Shown here one piece after another: positions 1 to 9,050 of a stretch of 45,974 nucleotides of DNA; positions within the stretch are counted from its first letter, which is position 1; the number at the start of each line of letters is the position of its first letter. The DNA comes from Spirochaetaceae bacterium (GTDB lineage: Bacteria > Spirochaetota > Spirochaetia > SZUA-6 > Fen-1364): NCBI GenBank assembly GCA_003141795.1, contig PLNO01000300.1:53755-99728 (forward strand). The letters are read 5' to 3'. A model generated the notes under the pieces. That model made no database searches and had not been told where the DNA came from. It was given only the letters and a program-made list of their open reading frames with translations. Position numbers and translations under genes: made by a program.

Positions 1-1876
1 CTACAGGCTCGCTGCGCCCGCGAAAGGTTCACGAGCAGGGCGGAGCTGTCAGGCGCGAGCTTCACGGCCTGCTGGTAGTAGCTCAGCGCTGCCGCGTTGT
101 CCGCCCTGAGGGCCGCGATGTTGCCCAGGTTCACGAGCGCCGGCGCGAACGGCTTTCCCTTTGTCGCGGCAAGGAACTCCTCCGCCGCCTCCGCGAGCCT
201 TCCGTAGCGGGCTTTCAGCACGCCGCGGGAGTTGAGGAGCTTCGGAGTCTGCGGCCCGGAACCGGCCCCCCCGAGTGCCGCAAGCCGGACGGCGAGCTCC
301 TGGTCCACGAATCCGCCTACCTCTTGGGAGTACATCACTGTCAGCGGCCGCGCGGGGACGTTCTCCGCGGAGCTTCCGTCCGCCGGCAGGCCGACGGGCG
401 CAAAGGACTTCCATGCCTCGTGCACCGGGTAGAAGTCGGCGGTCCCGACCGCAAGATTCTCCCGCCACTCGCCCGCTCCGTGTTTCCAGGCATCGGCGAG
501 GGACGAACCACGGAGGGTCACCTCGATGGGGAGCCAGACCTTTCCGTCCCGGACGATCAGGTCATCGGTCGCGGAGAACTGGGATCCCATGACCCTGGGG
601 TCGATGTCGAGATTGATCGCCATGAAGATGTGTCCGGGAACCGTGATGAACGCCGTTTCCACGCCGACGGACTCGAAGAACGACGCGTAGAGTACGCTCA
701 GATCCGAGCAGTCCCCGGCCTTGAACGCGAGCGTCTGGCGCGGGAACTTCACGAAGTCCACGATCTCGGGATTCGCCTGGGCCTGGGCAAAGGGGCTCTT
801 CGGGTTTACGACGTAGGACAGACCGTACTGCCGTAGCGCCGCGTGGAAGGCTATGGCGGTCTGGAGATTCCTGTTGATGGCCGCGTTGCACAGGTCCTTC
901 ACGGCGGAGGTGACGTTGTTCGATAGAACGAGAACCCAGGGATCCTTGCCTGAGACGAATGCGGCCGCCTTCTCGTTGTTGTCCCAGGTGAGCGCGTTAC
1001 GATCGTATATCACCATCGTGGCCGTCTTCGTCTGGGAAAGGGGGGCGACGCTGTCGCTGTAGTCGATGCGGACCTCGGCGGACACTTTCGTCATCTCGGT
1101 GACGTCCAGGATCGAGCCGTTGAAGAGCGCGAACACCGGCAGCTCGCGGCTCTCTCCGGGGGCAAGCTCGGCGATCGTCGCGCACTCCTTGGGCGCGTCC
1201 ATGTACTGACGGATGATCATGCTCACGCTGAAGTTGCGGGCAGTCTCCTTGCCCGTGTTGGAGACGACGATGCTGCCGATCGGGTGATCGTCGTAATATC
1301 CCTTCAAGACGGGAAAGACGCTGGCGAGCTTCAACCCGGTGATCGTGATGATGCCGGGCCGCACCTTCTCTGTCGGCGCACGCGCCGGGGACGGGGTCCA
1401 TGCGAGACTCAAAGAGGTGTTCAGTCCTCCGTAGAGCCCACCTTGTAAAGATATGATTCGTCGAGGCGGAGGCCCCACTGCGGGTCGAGCTGGAGCTGCA
1501 GCCCGGCCCCCGCCTCGGCAATCCCGTACGTATAGACCTGGCCATCCGAATTGCTGAGCCCGCCGACGACAAGGCCCCCGGAGGCGAATATCCGGCCTGT
1601 GAGCCCGCCCGTGATCGGCAACTGAAAGGCCGCCCCTCCCATAAGGAGGCCTTCCGACAGGACGCTCGTCGCCGTCTGCCCCGCATACGCCTGGAGACCG
1701 CCCCCGGAATAGGCGGCGTTGAGGCCGAAGGAGAGCGGAGTAAGGGCGGGCGGCGCATATTCAGCGCTACACTCGCCACCATAGCCGGGCGCGAAGCTCG
1801 TGGAGCCGAGGGGAATCGTGACAGACGGGGCTGCGGTGAACTTCCAGGGGCCGGCAGCATCGGGGAAGACGAACAC
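1..1876 (-). pseudogene. Barrel-like plus transglutaminase-like/TPR protein, frameshifted, cut by window edge
   Basis: Two adjoining frames on the minus strand look like one broken gene. The first (1876 to 1421, GTG start) is rich in Gly, Ser and alternating hydrophobic residues like an outer-membrane barrel, and ends in an early stop after YLYKVG. Shifting one base near 1430-1433 gives GLYGGLNTSLSLAW, a natural continuation. That second frame stays open to position 1. It contains a transglutaminase/protease-like core (KAGDCSDLSVLY with the Cys, then TVPGHIFMAINLD with the His and Asp) and tetratricopeptide-like helices near the edge (YYQQAVKLAPDSSALL). No signal peptide is found: upstream in the first frame there is a TGA only a few codons before the GTG. 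A sequencing error could explain the shift; the missing N-terminus argues for real decay. The substrate is unknown. The C-terminus lies outside the window. Confidence 0.6.
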
Positions 1877-2078
1877 GGATGTTGATTGACCTGTGTTCGC
1901 CGTGATTCAGGGATCAGGGGGGTACGCGAGGCACCCTGATCGAGAAGCGCGATTCTCACTCATACTTTTCGATGTACATTCTTCGGCTGAACTTCAGGTC
2001 GGATGATGATACGGGTCGAACGTAGCACGTGCGGGGGAAGAGGTCGTCCTGATTTGCGAATCAGGACTGTCGGGAAGC

Positions 2079-3167
2079 CTATTTTCGCGGTGCCTGTCCC
2101 CGGCGACGATACTCGCTCGGGCTGCGTCCTTGTGCCTTTTCGAACTGGGCGTGGAACACGGCCTTCGAGACGTAGCCCGCATCGGTGGCGATGTCGAGGA
2201 CCGTCCTGTCGGGCTCCCGTGTGAGGAGGTCGCACACGTACTGGATGCGCAGCTCGTTGAGCCACGCGGGGAAGGTCGTGCTCAAGTGCTGGCTGAAATG
2301 ACGGGAGAGCCTGTAGCCGGGCACCTTGATCAATCGGGCCAGCGAACCGACCGAAAGGCCGGGTGTCCGATAGACCTGATGATCGGTCACGAGCCGCCGC
2401 AGGCGCCGATCGATCTCCTGCGCCTCGTGGTCCCCGATGGAAAGCCTGCGCTTGTGCTCGACCCCGATCGCCTGGCGAGCCCGGGAAAAGAGATCGGGCA
2501 CGGCCATGAGGAGCCAGAACAGCCCGAGCAACCAGGCGGTGAGCAGAAGGTGGCCCGCACGGTAGAGGACCTGCATGTCGAGCAGGAGAGCCATCCCTAT
2601 GGTCGTGAGGATGAGCGTGAGAACGCCGCACCCGGCAAGGACCCCGCGGATGAGCGATGAGCCGAGCGGGATGTCGCGCACACGCCACCTGCCGCGAAAA
2701 AGCGCGACAACGGTGACCACCACGGGCCACGCGTAGGTCAGGGTGGCGGACACGGCGTGCAGCGGCCTCAGCGCTCGCGTGTCCTCCACGCTCGCATACA
2801 ACACCCGCCATCCTATCACGCTGTCGAGCCACGGGATGGCCCAGAGAGCCGCGGTCCAGGCGGCACCAACCCAGTACAAGCTCGATGTGCGCCGCGGGGC
2901 CCGCGCGCCGCCCAGGAGATAGAGCACGAGCTCGTAGAAGGACTGGCTCACGAGGTACACGAGGAGAAGGACGAGCCCATCCGACACCATGTCCGGCCAG
3001 GACGGGTTCATCGCGCTGAGGCTGAAGAGAAGACCGACGCTGAAGTAGAGGAGGCACAGGGGAAGGCGCAGATGGCCGCGCCTCGAATCGACGAGGAAGG
3101 CGATGCTTGCGACAATCAGCGCCAGACCTGCGCCGCCGCGGAGAAACTCGTAGATCGTGACGAACAT
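2079..3167 (-). CDS. Membrane-anchored AraC-type transcriptional regulator
   Basis: The first about 230 of 362 residues form seven hydrophobic segments with short loops, starting MFVTIYEFLRGGAG. The last about 100 residues are an AraC/XylS DNA-binding domain: LSVGSLARLIKVPGYRLSRHF is the first helix-turn-helix, and TVLDIATDAGYVSKAVFHAQF followed by GRSPSEYRR is the second helix-turn-helix and family signature. Seven-helix sensors joined to AraC domains are known in spirochaetes and some other bacteria and are thought to sense a ligand at the membrane. It is divergent from the phosphatidate-transferase-like gene at 3303, with about 135 bases between the starts. No clear ribosome site precedes the ATG. 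Its target is not known; the broken gene just downstream at 1-1876 is one possibility. Confidence 0.85.
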   Translation of the reverse strand: MFVTIYEFLRGGAGLALIVASIAFLVDSRRGHLRLPLCLLYFSVGLLFSLSAMNPSWPDMVSDGLVLLLVYLVSQSFYELVLYLLGGARAPRRTSSLYWVGAAWTAALWAIPWLDSVIGWRVLYASVEDTRALRPLHAVSATLTYAWPVVVTVVALFRGRWRVRDIPLGSSLIRGVLAGCGVLTLILTTIGMALLLDMQVLYRAGHLLLTAWLLGLFWLLMAVPDLFSRARQAIGVEHKRRLSIGDHEAQEIDRRLRRLVTDHQVYRTPGLSVGSLARLIKVPGYRLSRHFSQHLSTTFPAWLNELRIQYVCDLLTREPDRTVLDIATDAGYVSKAVFHAQFEKAQGRSPSEYRRRGQAPRK

Positions 3168-3302
3168 GGCGGATACTCTCGGCTTACGTGCTTGGACCTC
3201 AACCCTACCGAAAAACGAAGCGCTGTCAAGCGGAGCGCGGACAGGGCCTCTGCCGGGCAGGCGGGTAGCCGCTGCCGGCCCCTGGTCGCTATACTCACCG
3301 CG

Positions 3303-3989
3303 ATGTCCCCGTTCACTCGTGATGCGCTCGGTATCGTCGCTTCGTACGTGTTCGTCTTCGGCCTCATCGGGATCGCGACCCTGCTCATGCAGCGGGGCCG
3401 TCTCGCGCCTTCACTGACGCGCAAGATCATCCACATCGGCGTCGCCCACTGGTGGCTCATCGCCATGGCCACGATGGATGACCCATGGGTCGCCTCGGTG
3501 GGCCCGGCGAGCTTCATCGTCATCAACGCCGCGGCCATCCGCATGCGGCTCCTGCCCGCAATGGACGAGGGAACCGGGGGCCGCAACTGGGGCACCGTCT
3601 ATTTCCCCATCTCCTTGCTCGTCCTCGTGAACGTCTGCTGGCGCGGCATCGTGCCGCCCTGGGTGGGGGGAATCGGCGTCCTCACCCTCGGATGGGGGGA
3701 CGGGCTTGCCGCGGTAATCGGTGAGCTGAGCACGGGACCCGGGTGGCGGATCTGGGGCGGAAGAAAGAGCCTCGCCGGCACCGCGGTCATGTTCGGCGCA
3801 TCATTCGTGGTCGCCCTCGTCTTCACGCTCCTGTTCAGCGCGCGGTTCGGTGCCCTGCTCCCCGCCGCGGGGGTGGCGGCGGTCACGGCGGCAGCGGCAA
3901 CCGTTGTGGAGCTCGTGACACCGCTCGGCGTGGACAACGTCACCGTTCCCCTCGCCGTCGTCGCTCTGTACGCCGGGGTGTTCGCGTGA
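3303..3989 (+). CDS. Dolichol/phytol kinase-like integral membrane protein
   Basis: The protein has 228 residues and six to seven hydrophobic segments. An early segment carries LTRKIIHIGVAHWWL, the RK-x-x-H pattern of dolichol kinase, phytol kinase and CDP-diglyceride synthase-like proteins. A later loop has TLGWGDGLAAVIGE and WGGRKSLAGT, matching the family's nucleotide-binding D-G-x-A and G-x-K-[ST] motifs. It probably transfers a phosphate or CMP to a membrane polyprenol or lipid alcohol; the substrate cannot be told. The stop overlaps the GTG of the DUF92 gene (GTGA), so the two are translationally coupled. Related proteins are fused or paired with DUF92 elsewhere. The ATG at 3303 is chosen because it starts just before the first hydrophobic segment; longer frames upstream run through the divergent promoter region. 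Confidence 0.8.
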   Translation: MSPFTRDALGIVASYVFVFGLIGIATLLMQRGRLAPSLTRKIIHIGVAHWWLIAMATMDDPWVASVGPASFIVINAAAIRMRLLPAMDEGTGGRNWGTVYFPISLLVLVNVCWRGIVPPWVGGIGVLTLGWGDGLAAVIGELSTGPGWRIWGGRKSLAGTAVMFGASFVVALVFTLLFSARFGALLPAAGVAAVTAAAATVVELVTPLGVDNVTVPLAVVALYAGVFA

Positions 3990-4804
3990 GTCTCCTGCTG
4001 CTCTTCCTCCTTGGATTCCTCCTCAACGCCGCTGCCTCGGTCCTCGCCCTCTGGCGGGGCGCGATCGATCCGGGCGGCGCGGCGGCAGGCACGGTGGTCG
4101 GCACGTTGATCTTCGCCTGCGGCGGCCCCCTGTTTTGGCTCGTCCTCATGGCGTTCTTCGTCTCCTCCACCGCGCTAGGCATGGTGGGCCGGCGGCGCAA
4201 AGCGGGGCTTCACACCATCAACGAAAAGGGCGGCCGACGGGACGCGCTGCAGGTGCTGGCCAACGGCGGCATGGGCATGCTCACCGCCGTGCTCTACCGG
4301 CTTTCAGGCAATGCCGCCTGGGCCGCGGGGTTCGCCGTCTCCTTCGCCTCGTCGAACGCCGACACGTGGGCGAGTGAGCTCGGCGTGCTGTCCCGGTGGG
4401 AGCCGGTGTCCCTCCTCACCTTCCGCCGCGTTCCGCGCGGCATTTCGGGAGGGTTGAGCGGCCTGGGGAGCCTTGCCTCGCTGGGGGGAGCGGCCCTGAT
4501 CGCCGTGGTCTTCGCGCTGATCAACCTGCCGCTCGCCATCGTCCATGGAAGCTTTCTTCGCGTGGCAGGGGTGATCGCGGCCGGGGGGTTCGTCGGGTCT
4601 CTCGTCGACAGTCTTCTCGGAGCCACGCTGCAGGCCCAGTACGCCGGCCCCGGCAACGAAGTGACGGAGCATCGCAGCGCGGAGGACGGAACGCGCAACG
4701 CACTCGTGCGCGGCATCCCGTTCGTCGACAACGACGTTGTGAACTTTGCAAGTTGTGCCGCGGTGACCGTGGCTGCTGTACTGCTAGCACCGCTGCTGGG
4801 ATAG
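3986..4804 (+). CDS. DUF92 family membrane protein
   Basis: The protein has 272 residues from a GTG that overlaps the previous stop by four bases. It begins with a leucine-rich hydrophobic segment (MSLLLLFLLGFLLN) and has about six membrane segments. FASSNADTWASELGVLS, the PRGISGGLSGLGS loop and GSLVDSLLGATLQAQY are hallmarks of DUF92 (TMEM19-like) proteins, some of which act as phytyl-phosphate kinases in isoprenoid salvage. The C-terminal FVDNDVVNFAS is also typical. Together with the upstream kinase-like protein it suggests a two-step phosphorylation of an isoprenoid alcohol; that pathway is an inference from neighbour and family. It converges with the sugar kinase at 4815, ten bases away, with no obvious terminator between them. 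Confidence 0.85.
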   Translation: MSLLLLFLLGFLLNAAASVLALWRGAIDPGGAAAGTVVGTLIFACGGPLFWLVLMAFFVSSTALGMVGRRRKAGLHTINEKGGRRDALQVLANGGMGMLTAVLYRLSGNAAWAAGFAVSFASSNADTWASELGVLSRWEPVSLLTFRRVPRGISGGLSGLGSLASLGGAALIAVVFALINLPLAIVHGSFLRVAGVIAAGGFVGSLVDSLLGATLQAQYAGPGNEVTEHRSAEDGTRNALVRGIPFVDNDVVNFASCAAVTVAAVLLAPLLG

Positions 4805-4814
4805 TGGTCCGGCG

Positions 4815-5843
4815 CTACCGCTGGACGCGACCCGATCCCGATCCCGACATGAGCGCCTTCACCTCCGCAACCGACAGGAGGGGCAGATCGCCGGGAATCG
4901 AATGCTTGAGGCACGAGGCGGCCACGGCAAACTCGAGGGCGTCCTGTGCATTGCCGAGGCTGGAAAGCCCGTAGATCATCCCCGCGGCGAAGGAGTCCCC
5001 GGTGCCCACTCGGTCGACGATGTCGCGGATATCGTACCTCCGTGACACGTGGAAATCGCTACGCGTGTGGAGGATCCCCGACCACCCGTTCTCGTTGGCG
5101 GACCTGCTCTCCCGCAGCGTGATGGCGATCTCTTTCAACGAAGGAAACTCCGCGAGCACTTTCTCCGCGAGGCCGCGGTACTTCTCCGCTTCCAGCTTTC
5201 CCGATTCCACGTCCACCGCGACGCTGATGCCGAGGGATTTCTGGCAGTCTTCCTCGTTTGCGATTGCAACGTCGACGAATTTGACGATTTCCCGCATGAT
5301 TTCCGGAGCGCTCACCCCGTACTTCCACAGGTTCTTCCTGTAGTTCAGGTCACAGGAAACCGTGAGCCCTTTCTGCTTCGCCTTCTTCACGGCCTCCAGG
5401 GAGAGCTCAGCGGCGCTCGCCGACAACGCGGGAGTGATGCCCGTGATGTGAAACCAGGTCGCACCCGAGAGCGCATCGTCCCAGGCCACGTCGCCGGGCT
5501 TTGCCTCGGCGATGGCGCTGCCCCGCCTGTCGTAGATCACGACGGACGGCCGCTGGTTGGCTCCTGCCTCCAGGAAGTAGATGCCGAGCCTTTCGCCCGT
5601 GCGCATGATGCACGAGGTATCGATGCCGTGCCGCCGGAGCTCGCCGACGCAGGCGTCGCCGATGGCGTTCTGCGGGATGAACGAAACAAAGGACGTGTCG
5701 CATCCGAACCGCGAAAGTGCCGTTGCGACGTTCGCCTCCCCGCCCCCGAAGGTCGCTTCGAAGGACGGGCTCTGGAAGAACCGCTCGGAGCCGGGCGGCT
5801 TCAAACGCAGCATGATCTCCCCGAACGTGACGTAGCGTGCCAT
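4815..5843 (-). CDS. PfkB family sugar kinase, probably 2-keto-3-deoxygluconate kinase
   Basis: The protein has 342 residues, usual for PfkB/ribokinase enzymes. Near the N-terminus [12 protein letters not shown] and [16 protein letters not shown] form the sugar-binding Gly-Gly region. Near the C-terminus [16 protein letters not shown] is the second PfkB signature with the catalytic Asp of GTGD. The opening and the DLNYRKNLW segment resemble KdgK, which phosphorylates 2-keto-3-deoxygluconate with ATP; fructokinase or ribokinase activity cannot be ruled out. A strong GGGGGAG ribosome site lies five to six bases before the ATG. It is transcribed leftward just after the tRNA gene at 5860-5933 and may be co-transcribed with it. 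It sits outside the island in host-like DNA. Confidence 0.85.
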   Translation of the reverse strand: MARYVTFGEIMLRLKPPGSERFFQSPSFEATFGGGEANVATALSRFGCDTSFVSFIPQNAIGDACVGELRRHGIDTSCIMRTGERLGIYFLEAGANQRPSVVIYDRRGSAIAEAKPGDVAWDDALSGATWFHITGITPALSASAAELSLEAVKKAKQKGLTVSCDLNYRKNLWKYGVSAPEIMREIVKFVDVAIANEEDCQKSLGISVAVDVESGKLEAEKYRGLAEKVLAEFPSLKEIAITLRESRSANENGWSGILHTRSDFHVSRRYDIRDIVDRVGTGDSFAAGMIYGLSSLGNAQDALEFAVAASCLKHSIPGDLPLLSVAEVKALMSGSGSGRVQR

Positions 5844-5859
5844 CTGCTCCCCCCGATAG

Positions 5860-5933
5860 TGGGCCCACAGGGACTTGAACCCCGGACCAACGGATTATGA
5901 GTCCGCCGCTCTAACCAACTGAGCTATGGGCCC
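5860..5933 (-). tRNA. tRNA with CAU anticodon (Ile2 or elongator Met)
   Basis: The minus strand gives a full 74-base cloverleaf: acceptor GGGCCCA pairing with TGGGCCC, D-arm AGCTCAGTTGGTTAGAGC, anticodon stem GCGGA/TCCGT around loop CTCATAA, and T-arm with GTTCAAGTC. The anticodon is CAT. The TTGGTC variable region resembles tRNA-Ile2 genes, whose C34 is changed to lysidine by TilS, but elongator Met cannot be excluded by eye. The 3' CCA is not encoded and must be added by the CCA enzyme. Confidence 0.9.
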
Positions 5934-5940
5934 TCATTGG

Positions 5941-6023
5941 GCGCGCAGACTCTGCCGACGTGCGAGGCCGGGCGCCCCTTTGGGGCGCGCAACCTTTGCC
6001 AACGTGCAAGACCGGGCGCCCCT
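5941..6023. repeat. Two imperfect tandem 40-base units with internal hairpin
   Basis: Two copies start with GCGCGCA at 5941 and 5985 and share TGCC-ACGTGC-AG-CCGGGCGCCCCT, with a period of 44 bases. Between them GCGCCCC and GGGGCGC (5972-5978 and 5982-5988) form a perfect 7-bp stem with a TTT loop. This lies just upstream of the leftward tRNA and before tRNA-Leu. It may be a repeat of the host intergenic type or a transcriptional element; no function is recognised. Confidence 0.55.
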
Positions 6024-6146
6024 AGAGGTTCTACCCTACCGAAATACCACCGTCTGTCAAGTCGAGCCGCCCGGCATTGCGACCAGGCCTGCGCCGCCCG
6101 CGGTTCGTTGACAGACTTCTCATCGGCCGGCTATCCTCTGAGCATA

Positions 6147-6231
6147 GCCGGCGTGATGAAATGGCAGACATGCCAGACTCAAAATCTGGTGAGGCGCAAG
6201 CCTCGTGTCGGTTCAAGTCCGACCGTCGGCA
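6147..6231 (+). tRNA. tRNA-Leu (CAA), island insertion site
   Basis: This is an 85-base type II tRNA. Acceptor GCCGGCG pairs with CGTCGGC, the anticodon stem CCAGA/TCTGG encloses CTCAAAA with anticodon CAA, a long variable arm GAGGC/GCCTC is present, and the T-arm carries GTTCAAGTC. CCA is not encoded. The tyrosine recombinase begins 195 bases downstream in the same direction, the classic layout of an island inserted at the 3' end of a tRNA. No second copy of the last 20 or so bases was seen to position 45974, so the other attachment site likely lies outside the window. Confidence 0.95.
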
Positions 6232-6425
6232 ACAAGCTCTTTCTGGCGTAAGGAATTGGAGCGCGCGTATCCTGCACTCACACAGGACGGCGCTCCTTTC
6301 CTCCTCACCAATACCTGTTTCCATACCTGTTGGTAGAGTCCTGTTCTTCGGCTTCTCCCTCGAAAGGGACGAGCTGCTCGCGTCCGCGAGCATAGTTCCT
6401 TCCGAGAGCTCGAAAGGAGCATGCC

Positions 6426-7613
6426 GTGGGAAGGACGAAAGAGGAGTTCGTGGTACTGCCGCCAAATGCGCACAGTCCGTTCTATAGAATACGCTGGGGC
6501 GACGATCCAAAGCGTTCCGCCGTTTCACTCCATACGAGCGACAAGCGGGAGGCGTACAAACGCGCCGAGCGGCAGCTTCTGGAACGACACACGAAAAGGC
6601 GAACTCTGGAAGACTACGTCAACGAGCGCGAGCTCTTCGTGTGGGGCAAGTGCAAGTACGTGATCAACCGTATCGCTGAGGGGCACTCCTTCCCAATCAA
6701 GACGGTCAAGCAGCACTGGGGCCATCTCCACAACTACATCCTTCCCCATTTCGGGCGACTGCCTCTCGATGCGATAAGGCCGACGGACTTCGAAGACTGG
6801 CGCCTAACCCTTTCGCTCGCGAATTCCACAAAAAACCACATAAGGAACGCATTCAGGATCGTCATGGAGCTTGCGCGGAAAGACGGCCTCATCACCTCCA
6901 ACCCGATCTCGTTGACCAGCCAAGTCGAAAAGAAGCAGTACAAGCACAGGGACATCTTCACTGAAGCCGAAATTCAGACCCTCTTCTTTGATGATGAGGT
7001 GAAGTTGCTGACGATCTGGAAACGGCTGGACTGGCTGGCCTTTTTCAGCGTCTACGGGACATCGGGAATGAGGATGGGAGAGGTCCGTGGCCTCTGCTGG
7101 GAACAGATCAACTGGACCTCCGCTACGATCTTCGTAGATCGGGCAATCAATTGCGATGGAAAAATGGGACCAACCAAGGATAGGAGGCCAAGGCTGGCCG
7201 AATTGGAGCCTGAGGTTCTCGGTAGACTGAGGGAGTGGCAAACGATGAGCACAACAACCGCTCCCCAGAACCTGGTATTCCCAGGTGCGATCAAGGGAAG
7301 GCCGTACTCAAAGGAGACAGTCATCGAGCACTTCCGCAGCGCGATCCGCGTATCGGGAATAGCGATCGCGGGCAGGAACTTGGTTTCTCACTCGTTCCGC
7401 CACACCTATTCGACCGAAACTGAGGACGGGACATCGGTCGAGGACCACGAGCCAACGCCGACGTCGGCACTACACTCGACGGCCGAGATGGCTCAGCGGT
7501 ACGACCATCCTACGCACGAGCACCTACTGCGTAGGACCAATAGGAAAAGAGCGGAGCGTCAAAGGGCTCCGCTCTCAGACCGTGGAAGAGCGACCTCTCA
7601 AAGGCAGGGATGA
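6426..7613 (+). CDS. Tyrosine recombinase (island integrase)
   Basis: The protein has 395 residues. The N-terminal half resembles an arm- and core-binding SAM-like domain (LHNYILPHFGRLPLDAIRP). The catalytic half shows GMRMGEVRGL (first Arg, about residue 215), HSFRH (His-x-x-Arg, about 322) and AEMAQRYDHP (nucleophilic Tyr, about 360), with a His in ALHSTAE just before it. The stretch between HSFRH and the Tyr (about 30 residues) is unusually acidic and lacks the expected LGH context, so it may be weakened or reflect small sequence errors. It presumably integrates the island at the adjacent tRNA-Leu. A perfect 10-bp inverted repeat (7548-7557 with 7566-7575) lies in the 3' end of the gene. 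Confidence 0.9.
   Translation: MGRTKEEFVVLPPNAHSPFYRIRWGDDPKRSAVSLHTSDKREAYKRAERQLLERHTKRRTLEDYVNERELFVWGKCKYVINRIAEGHSFPIKTVKQHWGHLHNYILPHFGRLPLDAIRPTDFEDWRLTLSLANSTKNHIRNAFRIVMELARKDGLITSNPISLTSQVEKKQYKHRDIFTEAEIQTLFFDDEVKLLTIWKRLDWLAFFSVYGTSGMRMGEVRGLCWEQINWTSATIFVDRAINCDGKMGPTKDRRPRLAELEPEVLGRLREWQTMSTTTAPQNLVFPGAIKGRPYSKETVIEHFRSAIRVSGIAIAGRNLVSHSFRHTYSTETEDGTSVEDHEPTPTSALHSTAEMAQRYDHPTHEHLLRRTNRKRAERQRAPLSDRGRATSQRQG
7548..7575. repeat. Perfect 10-bp inverted repeat in integrase 3' end
   Basis: AGAGCGGAGC and GCTCCGCTCT flank an 8-base loop. The hairpin sits 38 bases before the integrase stop and upstream of the overlapping small gene. It is GC-rich without a following T-run, so it is not a canonical terminator. 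It could affect mRNA stability or coupling with the next gene. Confidence 0.5.
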
Positions 7614-7942
7614 TGCAATCGAAAGCGATCTCAGAAGATGGTCTCTTCCAATACACCCGCCTCTGGCCGCACACCGCCGCTCTGCCCATGCGCATTTGGC
7701 TGCCCGACGAGGGCGCCGAGAACGGCAACATACGGGTCCAGACGACGCACGCCGCGGTGTCCCTCCCCAACGAGGTGGTGCTGGTCTCGATCTTTGAGCA
7801 ACCAGAACTGGTCGAGGGAACGTTGTCGCTCTCGGATTTGGCCGCGGTCATGGCTTTCGTCATGAAGAGGCTCGCCGCCCTCCGAGTACACAGCGACGGG
7901 GATTGCGACAGCGCGGATCTGATCGAGCGGCTGAGGCGATAG
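7610..7942 (+). CDS. Hypothetical protein, 110 residues
   Basis: The frame starts with tandem ATGs at 7610 and 7613, overlapping the integrase stop (ATGATG against TGA), and is preceded by an AAGGCAGGG ribosome-site-like sequence. The protein begins MMQSKAISEDGLFQYTRLW and ends SADLIERLRR. It has a mixed composition and no membrane segment or motif I recognise. The overlap suggests translation together with the integrase, so it may be part of the element's mobility or control module; that is only position-based. Confidence 0.55.
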   Translation: MMQSKAISEDGLFQYTRLWPHTAALPMRIWLPDEGAENGNIRVQTTHAAVSLPNEVVLVSIFEQPELVEGTLSLSDLAAVMAFVMKRLAALRVHSDGDCDSADLIERLRR

Positions 7943-8337
7943 GAGGTCTCGGGTAACAGCCGATTTAGCCAGCGGCGATCAAGAGTGCCTTGGTTCGAAC
8001 GTGCTCAGGCAGCGACGAGTTGGCCGCTACTGCTTGACGTGCCAGAAAAGATCAAACTCTGGGTTGTGTCGGGGTGGTTCAGCCGTGCCAATCATACCGC
8101 CGCCCCGAGGAGGATCCTCCCTTGGTTGGGGAGCAAGCGTGAGGGACGGCGAGAGAAGTAGAGAGCGTAACTGCCCGAAGGTGATCAAGGCCTCGGTCGG
8201 TCGCCTACGTCGCGGAGTCGGGAAGCCAAGCGGAACGGAGTTCAGAACGTACCTGGGAGAACACGACGGCATCCTCGATGGGGTTCTTCGCGCGAATCGA
8301 GTGGCGTGAGGCCTGTCGTTGCGGCTGCTCCTTCTCC
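7943..8337. other. Intergenic stretch without a convincing gene
   Basis: Short frames exist on both strands but none has a ribosome site, a good start and a protein-like composition together. A perfect 12-bp palindrome, GGAGGATCCTCC, lies at 8109-8120. No promoter or terminator is clear. Confidence 0.5.
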
Positions 8338-8820
8338 TCAGGCGCTGCCTGGACTCGGGAACTTGAAGGTGAACACAGGGTCGCCCTCTTCGTCGACGCC
8401 GTAGGAGAGGAGCGTGCCGAACATCGCCCCGAAGAGCAGCTCGTCGATGTGTTCAAAAGGCGTGAGGGCATCAGTCTCCCTCGTACCCCCAGCAACATTC
8501 GCGAGTTCCTCTCCGAGTTCAAGGGGAATCTGGACTTCCGCCCGCCTATGAACACCCGCGCGGGCGAGTGCACGGGTGATGCCTTGTCCAATCGCAGTCG
8601 CGACCTCCTCCGATTTGCATTTCACGTCTACCGCGCTTCCCCCGTCCCGCGTGAACTTACCCCGCACTGACAGAGTGTTCCCCTTCACACTCACTGTATC
8701 CGCCTGCTCGATGCGGAGATCCTCGCCTTCGGCATTGAGGTCCTCCACCACCACAATGCTCCTGAGGTCCTCGTCAAGGCCCGCTGTGACCTCCGACGCA
8801 CAATCCACTGAGATCTTCAT
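8338..8820 (-). CDS. Hypothetical acidic protein, 160 residues
   Basis: The ATG at 8820 follows a strong AGGGAGGA ribosome site, the best support for this gene. The protein is acidic (MKISVDCASEVTAGLDEDLRS; VVVEDLNAEGEDLRIE) with repeated short beta-strand-like segments (SVKGNTLSVRGKF) and a C-terminal HIDELLFGAMFGTLLSYG that looks helical. No catalytic motif is seen. It lies just downstream, in the transcription direction, of the CRISPR-like unit at 9051-9148. Its role is unknown. Confidence 0.65.
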   Translation of the reverse strand: MKISVDCASEVTAGLDEDLRSIVVVEDLNAEGEDLRIEQADTVSVKGNTLSVRGKFTRDGGSAVDVKCKSEEVATAIGQGITRALARAGVHRRAEVQIPLELGEELANVAGGTRETDALTPFEHIDELLFGAMFGTLLSYGVDEEGDPVFTFKFPSPGSA

Positions 8821-9050
8821 CTCTTCCTCCCTTGTTCCCGAGCCGCACGTATCAAGATCGGTCCCGCTCCATGGTCTGGGGAGATCGCGGCAGCCTTCAC
8901 CCTAGTCGGCTTCCAGATCCACAGTAGAGGCGCTTTCGCCGCCCCTCTGTGTCGGGAAACAGGAATCCCCTTACGAGCCTCCCTCTCCCTTGGAGAATCG
9001 CCCAGTCGACATTTGATTTCGCCGCCTTGGCCCGCAGCTTTAGCCCTTCT
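8821..9050. other. Intergenic stretch between acidic-protein start and CRISPR-like unit
   Basis: Apart from the ribosome site of the leftward gene at its left end, nothing is recognised here. A search for a further GTTTCAACTCAC unit one period (65 bases) to the left of 9051 was negative. Confidence 0.5.

Noticed and set aside
997..1959. Long minus-strand frame of 320 codons
   Set aside because: It is a third-phase shadow of the barrel and transglutaminase frames, Arg/Pro/Ser-rich with no motif; the other two phases show recognisable domains.
8027..8272. 81-codon minus frame ending in EFDLFWHVKQ
   Set aside because: The tail looks protein-like but there is no ribosome site and the rest is Pro/Arg-rich low-information sequence.
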